A stretch of DNA of 64,000 bases from Halovenus carboxidivorans (GTDB lineage: Archaea; Halobacteriota; Halobacteria; Halobacteriales; Haloarculaceae): positions 1 to 64,000 of the forward strand of contig NZ_WUUT01000007.1 of the NCBI RefSeq assembly GCF_009831575.1. The letters run 5' to 3'. This document shows positions 53,211-61,682 of the stretch, in pieces; position 1 is the first letter of the stretch, and the number at the start of each line of letters is the position of its first letter. Under the pieces are notes generated by a model, which searched no databases, was not told the DNA's origin, and saw nothing but the letters and a program-made list of their open reading frames with translations. The translations under genes were made by a program, and so were the position numbers.

Positions 53211-54164
53211 CTACTGTTCGACCTCGTCGACGACTGCGAGTTGCTCCTGGTACCGGTTCCGGATCGTCACCTCGGTCACCTGTGCGACCGAGGCGATCTC
53301 CGACTGTGTACAGCGGTCTCCACAGAGCATTCCGGCGATGTAGATGGCCGCACCTGCGAGCCCGGTCGGTGACTTGCCGGAGTGGAGTCCCTCCTCACCG
53401 GACCGTTCGAGGATCTCGATTGCCCGGCGCTGGATCTCACGGCCGGTTTCGAGCTCGGAGCAGAACCGTGGAACGAACTGCTTCGGGTGAATCGGCTCCA
53501 TCTCCAGATCCTGCTCGGCCATTATACACCGATACGTGCGCGCGATCTCGTTGCGGTCGACCCGCGCCACTCCCGCGAACTCGTCGAGACTGCGCGGAAT
53601 CTCCTGTTTTCGGCAGGCGATATACAGCGCGCCGCAGGCGACCCCCTCGATTGACCGTCCCTGGACGAGGTTCCGGTCGAGCGCATCCCGGTAGATCATC
53701 GACGCCTGTTCGCTGACCTGTTCGGGCACGCCCAGCGCACTCGCCATCCGGTTTATCTCACTGAGTGCGAGCTGCAGGTTTCGTTCGCCGGCTTTGCTAA
53801 TCCGGACGCGTTTCTGCCAGGTCCGGAGCCGTTTCATTGTCTCTTTCTTCCGCGGTGCCAGCGGCTTTCCCTGCGCGTCCCGGTCCTTCCAGTGGATTTT
53901 CGTCGTCAGGCCCCTGTCGTGGAGCATCTGTGTCATCGGTGACCCGACGCGAGATTTCTGCTGGTTCTCCTCGTGGGTGAACGCCGACCACTCCGCGCCG
54001 GTGTCGATCATCCTGTTTCGCAGCACACAGCCACAGTCCTCGCAGACTACCTCCCCCCGAACGTCGTCCGACCGGGTCGCCGAACTCCCGCATTCGGGAC
54101 AGGAATCGCCCGGTTCCTGTGTCGTCTCGGCTCTCGTGTCCGTGTAGACGTGCTCACCGCTCAT
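53211..54164 (-). CDS. tfb: Transcription initiation factor IIB (TFB)
   Basis: This 317-residue protein has the N-terminal zinc ribbon (Cys22, Cys25, Cys41, Cys44), the B-reader/linker region (AEWSAFTHEENQQKSRVGSP) and two cyclin repeats (about 125-215 and 225-310; IEGVACGALYIACR and PTGLAGAAIYIAGMLCG). TFB bridges TBP at the TATA box and RNA polymerase. Haloarchaea have many TFB paralogues that direct gene subsets. A minus-strand TATA-like ggtataaca lies near 54254-54262. The position inside a patch of winged-helix genes is notable. Confidence 0.97.
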   Translation of the reverse strand: MSGEHVYTDTRAETTQEPGDSCPECGSSATRSDDVRGEVVCEDCGCVLRNRMIDTGAEWSAFTHEENQQKSRVGSPMTQMLHDRGLTTKIHWKDRDAQGKPLAPRKKETMKRLRTWQKRVRISKAGERNLQLALSEINRMASALGVPEQVSEQASMIYRDALDRNLVQGRSIEGVACGALYIACRKQEIPRSLDEFAGVARVDRNEIARTYRCIMAEQDLEMEPIHPKQFVPRFCSELETGREIQRRAIEILERSGEEGLHSGKSPTGLAGAAIYIAGMLCGDRCTQSEIASVAQVTEVTIRNRYQEQLAVVDEVEQ

Positions 54165-54583
54165 TTCGGGTCACTCGAGCCGGTGGCTCGTTCTGATCCG
54201 TGGGTCGGTCGCTGTCCCCGCTGCAGTCCATATCGGATCGTCGGTAGCTTTCGGTATTGTTATACCCTACATACCTCGCGGTTCACCCGAGCGACGCCGT
54301 TTCTCGGCCGTCACCGACGTGACCGCCCTGCCGCGTCCCCGCGCTGGTTGGGCCTCGGGCCGCCCTCCGGGCATGCTGGGCGCTGTTCGCCCGCCACCGG
54401 CTCGGCCGATCACCGTTTACGACCAGTATAACCTTCGGCTATTCTTGATAACATATGCTTAAATTTGGGCTAAAATATGAACAGACACAATAGATATATC
54501 CGGAGCTACCGACGAATAATTTAGAACTGAATGAATCTAACACGCTCGTACGGTACGGACGGCGCACGTGTCGAGGACAAACC
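54165..54583. other. Divergent intergenic region between tfb and a winged-helix gene
   Basis: The left part holds the tfb promoter. The AT-rich 54450-54545 (aacatatgcttaaatttggg, taaaatatg, agatatatcc) probably holds the promoter of the 54584 gene. No gene is seen. Confidence 0.5.
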
Positions 54584-54865
54584 ATGAGCACAGACTGGGA
54601 CGAAATCGGCTTCATCATCAGTTCGCGGTATCGGGTCATCGCGCTCCGACGGCTCTCGGTCGGCCCTGCTACGCCCTCGCAGATCGCGACCGACGAGGAT
54701 GTCGGGATCGCACACGTCTCCAGGGCGTTGCAGGATCTTCGGGAGCGCTCGCTCGTCGAGCTACTGGTCGCCGACGACCGCAAGAAAGGACGCGTGTACG
54801 GGCTCACCGACGACGGGGAGGCGCTGTGGGAGACGATCGAATCTGAAGACCTCGCGACCGAGTGA
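54584..54865 (+). CDS. Winged-helix DNA-binding protein (93 aa)
   Basis: This 93-residue protein is one winged helix: YRVIALRRLSVGPATPSQIA, then DVGIAHVSRALQDLRERSLVELL as recognition helix and VYGLTDDGEALWETIE as the wing end. It resembles the MarR/PadR-like single-domain regulators frequent in haloarchaea. No ligand domain. A GTG or upstream ATG is not needed. Confidence 0.85.
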   Translation: MSTDWDEIGFIISSRYRVIALRRLSVGPATPSQIATDEDVGIAHVSRALQDLRERSLVELLVADDRKKGRVYGLTDDGEALWETIESEDLATE

Positions 54866-55056
54866 GGGGGATCACGGACGAAGACGCGCTACCGCGCTCC
54901 GATCTTTTGCAGTAGTCGGTCGTACAGCAGTTCGGTTCGGAGACCCGACTGACAGTATGTATGCTGGCAGGAGTGTATCACTCCCTGTCCGCAGGAGTGT
55001 GGGATGAGGTTTTGATGGCTCCCCCACCTCGGTCCGAACAGCACTCCCATCCCCGG

Positions 55057-55503
55057 TCATCTGCCCGTGTGTTCCCGGTGGAACTGTGCCGCATCGAAGT
55101 CAAAGACCGACTGCAAGTACTCTAATCCCGCCTCCCGCTCCTCTGCCGTACTCTGCCGGTCTAATTGTCGACAAATTTCCGTTACGAACGGTTCGAGAGC
55201 CGCTACCACATCGCTGCGGTCTAGAGTGATGTTCTCGCTCTCGAGGTCAAGCATGTAATTGTCGTTCAGTCGCACCTGATCTGCTCCTACGATATCGATA
55301 TCGTACGGGCACTGCTCGCAGGCACTCCTATCTCCCTCTCTCACACACAGATACAATCCGATGAGATTCGTCAGGGATGTCCGATGGGCACACGTCTCGC
55401 CCCTGATTTCCACATCGAAGGCGACGCCGTCGGGGGCCATCCCAGCGGTCACCGACTCCCAGTCGTCGGGCGCGGTAATCTCTCGCAGACCGAAAGTGAT
55501 CAT
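55057..55503 (-). CDS. Uncharacterised protein with possible metal-binding Cys/His (148 aa)
   Basis: This 148-residue acidic protein is not recognised. It contains GETCAHRTSLTNLIGLYLCVREGDRSACEQCPYD, with four Cys and a His spread over 35 residues that could bind metal, and a helical C-terminal half (VVAALEPFVTEICRQLDRQ). It stands alone, in relatively AT-rich surroundings, and may be accessory. Confidence 0.65.
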   Translation of the reverse strand: MITFGLREITAPDDWESVTAGMAPDGVAFDVEIRGETCAHRTSLTNLIGLYLCVREGDRSACEQCPYDIDIVGADQVRLNDNYMLDLESENITLDRSDVVAALEPFVTEICRQLDRQSTAEEREAGLEYLQSVFDFDAAQFHREHTGR

Positions 55504-55733
55504 ATTGCACTAATTATTTCGCCAAGCTTCTCTGTTTTCTTTAGCCTATCTTCGGAACTACATATCGGGACACGCGTCTCCCACACTCGCGGACGTTGAA
55601 CCGTTCAGACATCCGATCTGCGCGCAGAAACCGTACTAGCAACCGCTCGAGAAGGTGTCCCGGTTAGCGCAGTGTCTCCGGCCCGAAACAGCTCAACGGC
55701 TCTTTCGTATCAGTGCGTGGATCTTCCGCTCTA

Positions 55734-56672
55734 CTATAATTGTGGGATGTCGACAGTCAACGAGCCGCGTTCTCCGGCCTCGAACTCCTCCACAACCGAG
55801 TCTTCGAGTTCCTGGTCTTCTATCTCTTCCTCGTCGAATTCGCCCGGCAGAGTCCACGACGAGACGTGCAGTCTGCGCCCTTCCTCTTCCCCGTCTGGGA
55901 GCTCGAACTCGACCGTCGCCTCCGTCGGGTTGTCCGCGACATCGAACTCGAACCGGTTGTTCACGATGGTCACGTCCTTGAGTTGCCCGTCAGTCAGTTG
56001 TCTGCGGAGCGACGGGTTTTCCGTAACTCCGTCCTCGGAGTTCCCGAGCGCCGCCATCACGTCGTCGGGCCAGTAGCTCGGCGGGTTCTTCACGGCCCCC
56101 TGACCGAAGTCGACCTGCCAGTACAGGGTGCCCGCCCCCTCGCACCCGCCGTCGCTGATCGTCAGCAACGCGTTCCTGCCGCCGCCGGTCGCCTCGACAG
56201 ACGCAGCGGTGATCTCTCCGCCACCGCTCCGGCGGACGTAAAAGTGGTACGCACCGTTGCCTCGCTGCATTCCTTGAGCAGTCTGACTCCCGCCGTCCTC
56301 GAACGTCACTTCGAGCGGACCGAGCGAGGTGAACGCTTCCGGACCGCCCGGCGTCAGGACCCAGTGCCAGACCGCGACGCCGGCACAGTCCTGCTCGGCG
56401 TACTCGCGCCCGCGCCTCCCGTCCCATGTAATCGTTCGATCCGTCGGCTGTTGTTTATTCTTCGGCTGGCCGTTCCCGTTTCCACTGCTGGTTCTACCCC
56501 GTCTTTTTCACGGTGGGCCTGTCCCGCCGGGCGGGCCTGCTCCGTCCGGTGGCCCGCGAGCGGTCGCATTGGCAGCGCCGCCGACGAACAGAGCACTGCC
56601 GATCGCTTTTAGCACGGTTCGTCGCCGCTCTCGTCGTTTCTCCCGGTCGCCAGGGCCAGATTCTTCACCCAT
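55734..56672 (-). pseudogene. Tat-signal secreted protein interrupted by in-frame TGA
   Basis: From ATG at 56672 the frame encodes a Tat signal (RRRTVLKAIGSALFVGG at about 16-32) and a Gly/Pro-rich linker, then meets TGA at 56508-56510 (codon 55). The same frame continues without a break for 257 more codons: a Gly/Asn linker (GNGNGQP), TITWDGRRGREYAEQDCAG, VWHWVLTPGGPEAF and so on to VDIPQL at 55734. The downstream part is clearly protein and has no start codon before GTG at 56309. A nonsense mutation, or a sequencing error, best explains it. The function of the secreted domain is unknown; the end is acidic. Confidence 0.78.
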
Positions 56673-57277
56673 GCAGGGGGCTCGTGGCAGGTGACTTACT
56701 GTTATATGCCTAATACCAATACTCCACAGATTCTGCGGGACCTTTCGTCCTCACGCTAACTGACGCTTAGCGGGGACCGTGAGCTGGCACCCGTTTTCGT
56801 GGGCAGTAGCCGAGAAGAAGTACCAGATACACGCTTTCCACAATACAGAGGGACTATCTCCTGATACACACCCACGTATAGAATGTGTCTCCACCAGTGA
56901 TATCACTATCTGGGTCTCTACCCGAGTATGGTATGTCCCTCCGCTCGCTTCGTCTTCAGTCTGCTCGTTGGCCTTTTATCGGAAGCGCGCTCGGTCTCTC
57001 GTTTGTACCTGACCCGACTGTGCTCCTTGGGCTCGGGGCCGCAATCGGTCGTACAGCAGTCATGCTACCTTCCTGTATCGAGGTGACTGGCTGCGCGGGT
57101 AGCAGTACTTCGATTCCCCGCATACCCCTACCGCCCTGGAATCACACGCAACCGTCGTATGAGCTCTCCAGCACAGCTACCGTGACCGGTTAGATACGCG
57201 TACAATATCACAGACGTACATCACCAGACCATCCTCGAAGCGGAACGTACCGCGTTGCCGATCGCTACGACCGGCCC
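56673..57277. other. Longest gene-poor stretch of the 50-60 kb region
   Basis: A perfect 12-bp palindrome AGTGATATCACT lies at 56896-56907, upstream of the interrupted Tat gene. GC content looks lower than in the core genes. Frames present here lack haloarchaeal composition, and no gene is called. Confidence 0.5.
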
Positions 57278-57586
57278 TCAAATGACTTCCGTTCGCGTCG
57301 GCTTCCAGAGACCATACAAGATCAGACAGAGGCCTACCGCTTGCACCGCAGCGGAAACGGTCCAGATGATTATCTGTTCTGTCGACAACATCATGCCAAC
57401 CAATGCGACTAGTGGTACCACAACGACGAGGACAAATCCAACTGCGACGAACAGCATCGGCCGGGCATCGTTCTCGACGTATCCCTGTACAGCCAAAAGC
57501 GCAACACCCACCCCGAGTAGCAAAGAGAGCAGTGCAAAACACACGCCGATCAACCCGATTGGGTGCCACGTGGGTATCCCGGTCAT
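57278..57586 (-). CDS. Small membrane protein, DUF7521-like
   Basis: This 102-residue protein has three hydrophobic helices (about 10-32, 43-66, 72-95; LLLGVGVALLAVQGY, LFVAVGFVLVVVVPLVALVG, AVQAVGLCLILYGLW). Its start overlaps the stop of the upstream ArsR-like gene by 4 nt. This membrane-protein/HTH pairing is common in haloarchaea and suggests a sensor or partner of the regulator. Confidence 0.78.
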   Translation of the reverse strand: MTGIPTWHPIGLIGVCFALLSLLLGVGVALLAVQGYVENDARPMLFVAVGFVLVVVVPLVALVGMMLSTEQIIIWTVSAAVQAVGLCLILYGLWKPTRTEVI

Positions 57587-57930
57587 TGATCGTTCGATCG
57601 AGTGATAAAATCTGTGAGACGATCTGCCATCGTCTCTTCTGTCGTAACGGTTATATTGACCGTTTCTTCGGTAATTTCGACCGATACCTTCGCCGGAGAT
57701 GAACTAAATACGGTGAAGTGGTGTCCGTCGGGGTCGTATCTCTTCTCCGTTTCCATTAACCCGAGCGACGTGAGTTCGTCTGTCCGCCGATAGACCGACT
57801 GCGGGGAGATGTCGCACACCTCGCTTAACTTCTTAGCCGACTTTGGTTCGTCCATCGTTTCTTGCAGAATTTTCACTGTATGCCGGTCGCTAAGCACATC
57901 CAACAGCCGTCTAAGTTCTTCGTTGGACAT
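57583..57930 (-). CDS. ArsR-like winged-helix regulator
   Basis: This 115-residue protein has the helix-turn-helix LLDVLSDRHTVKILQETM, KSAKKLSEVCDISPQSVYRRTDELTSLGLME and a C-terminal beta part (KVSVEITEETVNITVTTEE). It is the first gene of a two-gene unit with the membrane protein. A 19-bp inverted repeat in the divergent promoter upstream (58008-58026) is a candidate binding site. Confidence 0.88.
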   Translation of the reverse strand: MSNEELRRLLDVLSDRHTVKILQETMDEPKSAKKLSEVCDISPQSVYRRTDELTSLGLMETEKRYDPDGHHFTVFSSSPAKVSVEITEETVNITVTTEETMADRLTDFITRSNDQ

Positions 57931-58007
57931 CGAACTCGGGCGTTGCGTTGATTTTTCGCCGCGTTCATGTGTAATTTATGACTGGAAATACATGAGTGGT
58001 GTTCCGG

Positions 58008-58026
58008 AGTTCCACGTGTTGGAACT
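58008..58026. promoter_or_regulatory. Inverted repeat, candidate operator of the ArsR-like regulator
   Basis: AGTTCCACGTGTTGGAACT has perfect 7-bp arms and a 5-nt spacer. It lies in the 138-nt gap between the regulator (start 57930) and the DUF4870 gene (start 58069), just before the TATA-like tcttttatac (58035-58046). Confidence 0.55.
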
Positions 58027-58068
58027 ATGCCCATCTATCTTTTATACGACAGTTCGTCGTACTGCCTG

Positions 58069-58410
58069 ATGACAACCACTGATATGGAGACCCAGAAGGG
58101 GGACACACTGATCGCGTCACTCGTCCACGCTATCGGGCTGTTTTCCGGACTATTCGGCCTCGTCTTCGTGTACCTCTTGTCGGACGACAAATTTGTGGAA
58201 CGAAATGCGAGGAACGCGCTGAATTGGCACATCCCTCTTTCGGCTCTTACTGTCGGAATCGTACTGATTGGGCTCGCCGTGAGCGAACTCGCGGGGGTAG
58301 TACTGGCAGTGAGCGCCGGAGTTGTGACCGTGAGCGTTGCGCTGTTAGCGAGTGTGAGAGCATACTACGGGGAGGCCTGGCCGTATCCGTTTGTTCCACA
58401 GTTACTCTAG
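58069..58410 (+). CDS. DUF4870-like membrane protein
   Basis: This 113-residue protein has three hydrophobic helices and the DUF4870 pattern (LIASLVHAIGLFSGLFGLVFVYLLSDDKFVERNARNALNWHI). The ATG at 58069 is about 25 nt after a TATA-like ttttatac. Role unknown. Divergent from the ArsR-like unit and probably co-regulated. Confidence 0.9.
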   Translation: MTTTDMETQKGDTLIASLVHAIGLFSGLFGLVFVYLLSDDKFVERNARNALNWHIPLSALTVGIVLIGLAVSELAGVVLAVSAGVVTVSVALLASVRAYYGEAWPYPFVPQLL

Positions 58411-58698
58411 CTCTGTTTGGGATAGTTTACCCAGGGGCATCGACGGTTCTGTCGTCACGTCTCTGTGTTGTACCGACTTCGTTCCGAGCGATCCGGATTT
58501 CTCCGGGATAGGGGCCAGTCCCTTGGCGACCGGCCATCACCGAAACGTAGATTCCCGCGGCGGTTCGCTCCCCTCAGCGACTCATCTTCCCGAGCGCCCC
58601 TGGGGTATCGATCCCCAGAAAGTTCATATTCGTCCAATACTGCCCCCGTTATGTACCATATACAAAATTTATATACGTAACTTACTCGCAATCAGATC
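58411..58698. other. Intergenic region, AT-rich at the right end
   Basis: The last 50 nt contain aaaatttatatacg (58663-58676), a strong TATA-like sequence 70 nt before the small ORF at 58746. Otherwise nothing is seen. Confidence 0.45.
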
Positions 58699-58723
58699 TG
58701 AATAGGCGAATAATTACTATTCA
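58699..58723. promoter_or_regulatory. Inverted repeat around a TATA-like core
   Basis: TGAATAG (58699-58705) and its inverse CTATTCA (58717-58723) flank gcgaataatta. The core is about 30-35 nt before the ATG at 58746, so the repeat would control that small gene. Confidence 0.45.
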
Positions 58724-58745
58724 CATATGGGTGCTTATACAAGTG

Positions 58746-58868
58746 ATGCCACAGCATATAACAGAGGCAGAGATGGAACGGATCGAGAAGTTCGCGAACA
58801 CGCCGGTGTTCCGACGAGAGCCGGAACAACTGCTCCCCGATTCCGTTTCACCTGACGGCAAGGAGTAG
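58746..58868 (+). CDS. Very small acidic protein (40 aa)
   Basis: The frame encodes 40 residues: MPQHITEAEMERIEKFANTP, then VFRREPEQLLPDSVSPDGKE. The pattern of a charged helix followed by TPVF.R.PEQLLP resembles tiny haloarchaeal proteins I have seen annotated as hypothetical. It has a TATA-like promoter with an inverted repeat at the leaderless-to-short-leader distance. It is below usual annotation length limits. Confidence 0.55.
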   Translation: MPQHITEAEMERIEKFANTPVFRREPEQLLPDSVSPDGKE

Positions 58869-58944
58869 CCGCTGTCCCCGCTGTGCTTGCACGGCCCTTC
58901 AAAAGACGTCCTTTCGAGCCACACGGTCGGGTTACTCCGACCGA

Positions 58945-59472
58945 TTATTTCATCGACAGCTCGTCCGGGACCGACCGTCGCTTCCGCAGCCGAGTCACGA
59001 CGTGTACGATTACAGTCATGAGAAACGCGAAGACGATGATCGCCGACACCGCCAGTTCCGGGATCGGGTCCACGACGACAGTCACGGCGAGCAGGGCGGC
59101 CGAGAGCCCGGCCAGGACCAGATAGATCCGCTGCCAGGGGTACCGCGAGTTGGCGTCGAGATATCTGTCGATGTCCCTGGCCTGGTCGGCGAGCGCGATC
59201 TCTCCGGTGTCCTTGTCGTACTCGATCAGACCGACCTCGGCGAGCCTGGGGATGTGTGTCTGGTACAGCGAGACGTAGACCCGCTTGCGTTCCTGTTCGG
59301 TAATCTCGCTCGGATCCGTGTCGTTCTCCCAGGCCGCGACCTCTTCGGCGAGGTCGGTCAACTGCACCGTCTCCCCGGTCGTCCGAAGGTGATACAGCAC
59401 GTACCGACGCCGCGGGCTGCTGAGAATATCAAACACGACATCTTGAGACAGGTCGGATTCACTGGTTCCCAT
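58945..59472 (-). CDS. DUF7344-type winged-helix protein with C-terminal membrane helices
   Basis: This 175-residue protein has the winged helix VFDILSSPRRRYVLYHLR and the signature EQERKRVYVSLYQTHIPRLAEVGLIEY, then two hydrophobic helices (about 118-160) and a basic end. The ATG at 59472 (MGTSESDL) is preferred; the longer frame to 59583 adds an Arg/Gly-rich leader unlike the relatives. Membrane-tethered regulator of unknown target. Confidence 0.88.
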   Translation of the reverse strand: MGTSESDLSQDVVFDILSSPRRRYVLYHLRTTGETVQLTDLAEEVAAWENDTDPSEITEQERKRVYVSLYQTHIPRLAEVGLIEYDKDTGEIALADQARDIDRYLDANSRYPWQRIYLVLAGLSAALLAVTVVVDPIPELAVSAIIVFAFLMTVIVHVVTRLRKRRSVPDELSMK

Positions 59473-59895
59473 AGTGACCTCTTCGCGTATACGCGTGGCT
59501 ACCGATCGGTCGGGCGAGCGCGTTCCCCAAACCGGTGCGCCCGCCCCACCACGACGGTGCATCCCCGGCCCGGGTGTCGACATTTCGGTGCAGAGCTATC
59601 CCCCGATTTTCCTTCCGGTCACTTTGTTGTCTTCAAGTTACTCTCGCGGGAACAGCGACTGATTCCGGTAGGTTGCGGTTATTCCCGACTCCGTGTCGCC
59701 GCCGCTGAGCGTCCTCCCAGCCGCGGGCTGTCCACCCCGTTGTGACCACTCTAACCCGTCGCAAGGAGGAGTATAACAAAGATAACCTCTCTTGTTGCTT
59801 ACACAAATGCGCGTGACCGAGACAACGTGGATTCGCCGCATCTCGTGGCCTGTCGGCGGGAGCGTCGGCCAGCGTCCCGACGGGTGGAGACGGCC
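59473..59895. other. Divergent intergenic region between two DUF7344-type genes
   Basis: The right end has gagtataacaaagataac (59770-59787), a likely TATA box for a transcript starting near 59797. The region 59807-59899 holds a short frame described separately. The rest shows nothing. Confidence 0.5.
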
Positions 59896-59899
59896 ATGA
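59807..59899 (+). CDS. Possible 30-residue leader ORF overlapping the next start (ATGA)
   Basis: An ATG 36 nt after a TATA-like box opens a 30-codon frame (MRVTETTWIRRISWPVGG...) whose TGA overlaps the ATG of the DUF7344 gene by 4 nt. This is the layout of a translationally coupled leader. The peptide is basic and has no known relatives, so it may instead be untranslated leader RNA. Confidence 0.3.
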   Translation: MRVTETTWIRRISWPVGGSVGQRPDGWRRP

Positions 59900-60549
59900 C
59901 GGAACCGTACATCGACCGTCGGGTCGTCTCCTCGTCGGACGATTCCTCGAGGAGCGACCCGCCCGAAAAAGAGTCCATCCCTGCGAAGATAGACGAGATA
60001 CACGGCGGCTCGGACCGACCGAGCGCGCTCGACCGGGCAGGCTCGGAGAGCGACGGCGACGGATATGATCTCTCGATCGATCGGGTGTTCGGCTTACTGA
60101 AAAACAGTCGCCGCCGCGAGACGCTCAGGTATCTGTACGACAACGACGGCGAGGCGAGTCTCAGCGATGTCGCGGAGCACATCGCGGCGGCGGAGAACGA
60201 CACCACCCCGCGAGCGATCACGTCACAGCAGCGCAAACGCGTCTACGTCGGGCTGTACCAGAGTCATCTCCCGAAGATGGACGACGCGGACGTGATCGAG
60301 TTCGAGAAAAATCGGGGGACGATCGAACGCGGCCCGAACGCCGGACAGCTCGAACCGTACCTGGACTCGCCGGACCCCCGCCGGTGGTACCGGCTGTATC
60401 TCGGCGTCGCACTCGGAAGCGTGTTGGTGGTACTCGCCGCGTGGGCCGGCGCAGAACCGTTCCGATCGGTGCCGCTCGTCGTGGGACTGTTTCCGCTGGT
60501 AGGCTTGACGGTCGTTCAGAGTGTCAGATTCGTCTCGGATAGTAAGTGA
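59896..60549 (+). CDS. DUF7344-type winged-helix protein with C-terminal membrane helices
   Basis: This 217-residue protein has a long acidic N-terminus (about 70 residues), the winged helix VFGLLKNSRRRETLRYLYD, the signature SQQRKRVYVGLYQSHLPKMDDADVIEF and two hydrophobic helices (about 165-210). The ATG at 59896 is chosen over GTG 59827. It is a close relative of 49980, including the PRRWYR.YL junction before the first helix. Confidence 0.88.
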   Translation: MTEPYIDRRVVSSSDDSSRSDPPEKESIPAKIDEIHGGSDRPSALDRAGSESDGDGYDLSIDRVFGLLKNSRRRETLRYLYDNDGEASLSDVAEHIAAAENDTTPRAITSQQRKRVYVGLYQSHLPKMDDADVIEFEKNRGTIERGPNAGQLEPYLDSPDPRRWYRLYLGVALGSVLVVLAAWAGAEPFRSVPLVVGLFPLVGLTVVQSVRFVSDSK

Positions 60550-60610
60550 TCTGTCCCTTCGATTGGCTCACGGCACCGTCGTGTGCGGATCGGTCGAACG
60601 ACTGCGTGGG

Positions 60611-61570
60611 TTACTGTGTTCGTCGGGACGGCGTGAGTATCGTCCGGAGACCGCTGGCGAGGTCGACTTCGGCCTCGAACCCGAGTCGATTGCTTGCCTT
60701 GTCCGTATCAGCACAGCTGTGGTCGATATCACCGTCCCGTCCGGCGGTGTGTGTCACTCCGGGGTCGGAGCCGGTCACCTCACAGACCAGCGCGGCGAGT
60801 TCGTTGATACTCGTCTGTTCACCCGTCCCGATGTTGAACGCCTCGCCGGTGTGATCTGTCGTCGCGGCACAGAGATTCGCCCGGACGACGTCGGAGACGT
60901 GGACGAAATCCCGCGTCTGCGTGCCGTCACCGTGTACGGTCAGACGCTCACCCGCGGCGGCCTGGGCGCCGAACGTACTGATCACGCCGCTGTAATCTGT
61001 CGCCGACTGCCGGGGGCCGTAGACGTTGAAGTACCGCAACGAGACGGTCGGAAGACCGTACAGCGTCTCGACCTGTCGCGTGTAATGATCGAGTGTCGCC
61101 TTGTCGATGCCGTACGGAGAGGTCGGCCGAAACCGCGTGTCCTCCGAAATCGGCACCTCGGGCGGGTGACCGTACACCGCCGCGCTGGAGGCGGCAACCA
61201 CGCGCGTGTCGGTCTGTCTGGCGACGTCGAGGACCGTCACCGCGCCGCCGGCGTTGACATCGTGGCTCGTCGTCGGTGAACTGATCGACTGTTCGACGCT
61301 GACGATGCCGGCCTGGTGAAAGACAATCTCTGTATCGCGCATCGCTCGTTTGAGCACCTCTCTGTCACGCACGTCCCCGTCGATCACGTTCGCGTTCAGG
61401 TGGACGTTCTCCGCGCGCCCGTTCGAGAAATCGTCCAGGACTGTCACGGCGTTATCCTCGACGAGCGTGTCGACGAGGTGGCTGCCGATGAACCCCGCGC
61501 CTCCGGTGACGAGGATCCGTCTGTCGGTCACATCGTACTCCCCCGCATCGATTCCGAGTGGGGAATGCAT
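60611..61570 (-). CDS. NAD-dependent sugar epimerase/dehydratase (GalE-like)
   Basis: This 319-residue extended SDR has GGAGFIGSH (23-31), LDDFSNGRAENV, ASSAAVYG, the catalytic YGIDK (about 152-156) and RYFNVYGPRQ, typical of UDP-glucose 4-epimerase-like enzymes. The N-terminal 15 residues precede the first strand and may be excess; an alternative start is not obvious. It probably makes a nucleotide sugar for cell-surface glycans, given the glycosyltransferase nearby. Convergent with the DUF7344 gene. Confidence 0.93.
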   Translation of the reverse strand: MHSPLGIDAGEYDVTDRRILVTGGAGFIGSHLVDTLVEDNAVTVLDDFSNGRAENVHLNANVIDGDVRDREVLKRAMRDTEIVFHQAGIVSVEQSISSPTTSHDVNAGGAVTVLDVARQTDTRVVAASSAAVYGHPPEVPISEDTRFRPTSPYGIDKATLDHYTRQVETLYGLPTVSLRYFNVYGPRQSATDYSGVISTFGAQAAAGERLTVHGDGTQTRDFVHVSDVVRANLCAATTDHTGEAFNIGTGEQTSINELAALVCEVTGSDPGVTHTAGRDGDIDHSCADTDKASNRLGFEAEVDLASGLRTILTPSRRTQ

Positions 61571-61682
61571 ACCCGTTCTTGCGGGAATGCCGGTATTGTT
61601 ATACAGCGGATAGCCCGCGTTCGGAAGCCGCGGTACGTGACCCGGTTCGACACCGTCGATTCCGTCTTCCGATGAGATACCG

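Noticed and set aside
56885-57193. 102-codon plus-strand frame in the gene-poor stretch
   Set aside because: Composition is Ser/Pro/Arg-rich with few acidic residues, no promoter at the right place and no family resemblance.
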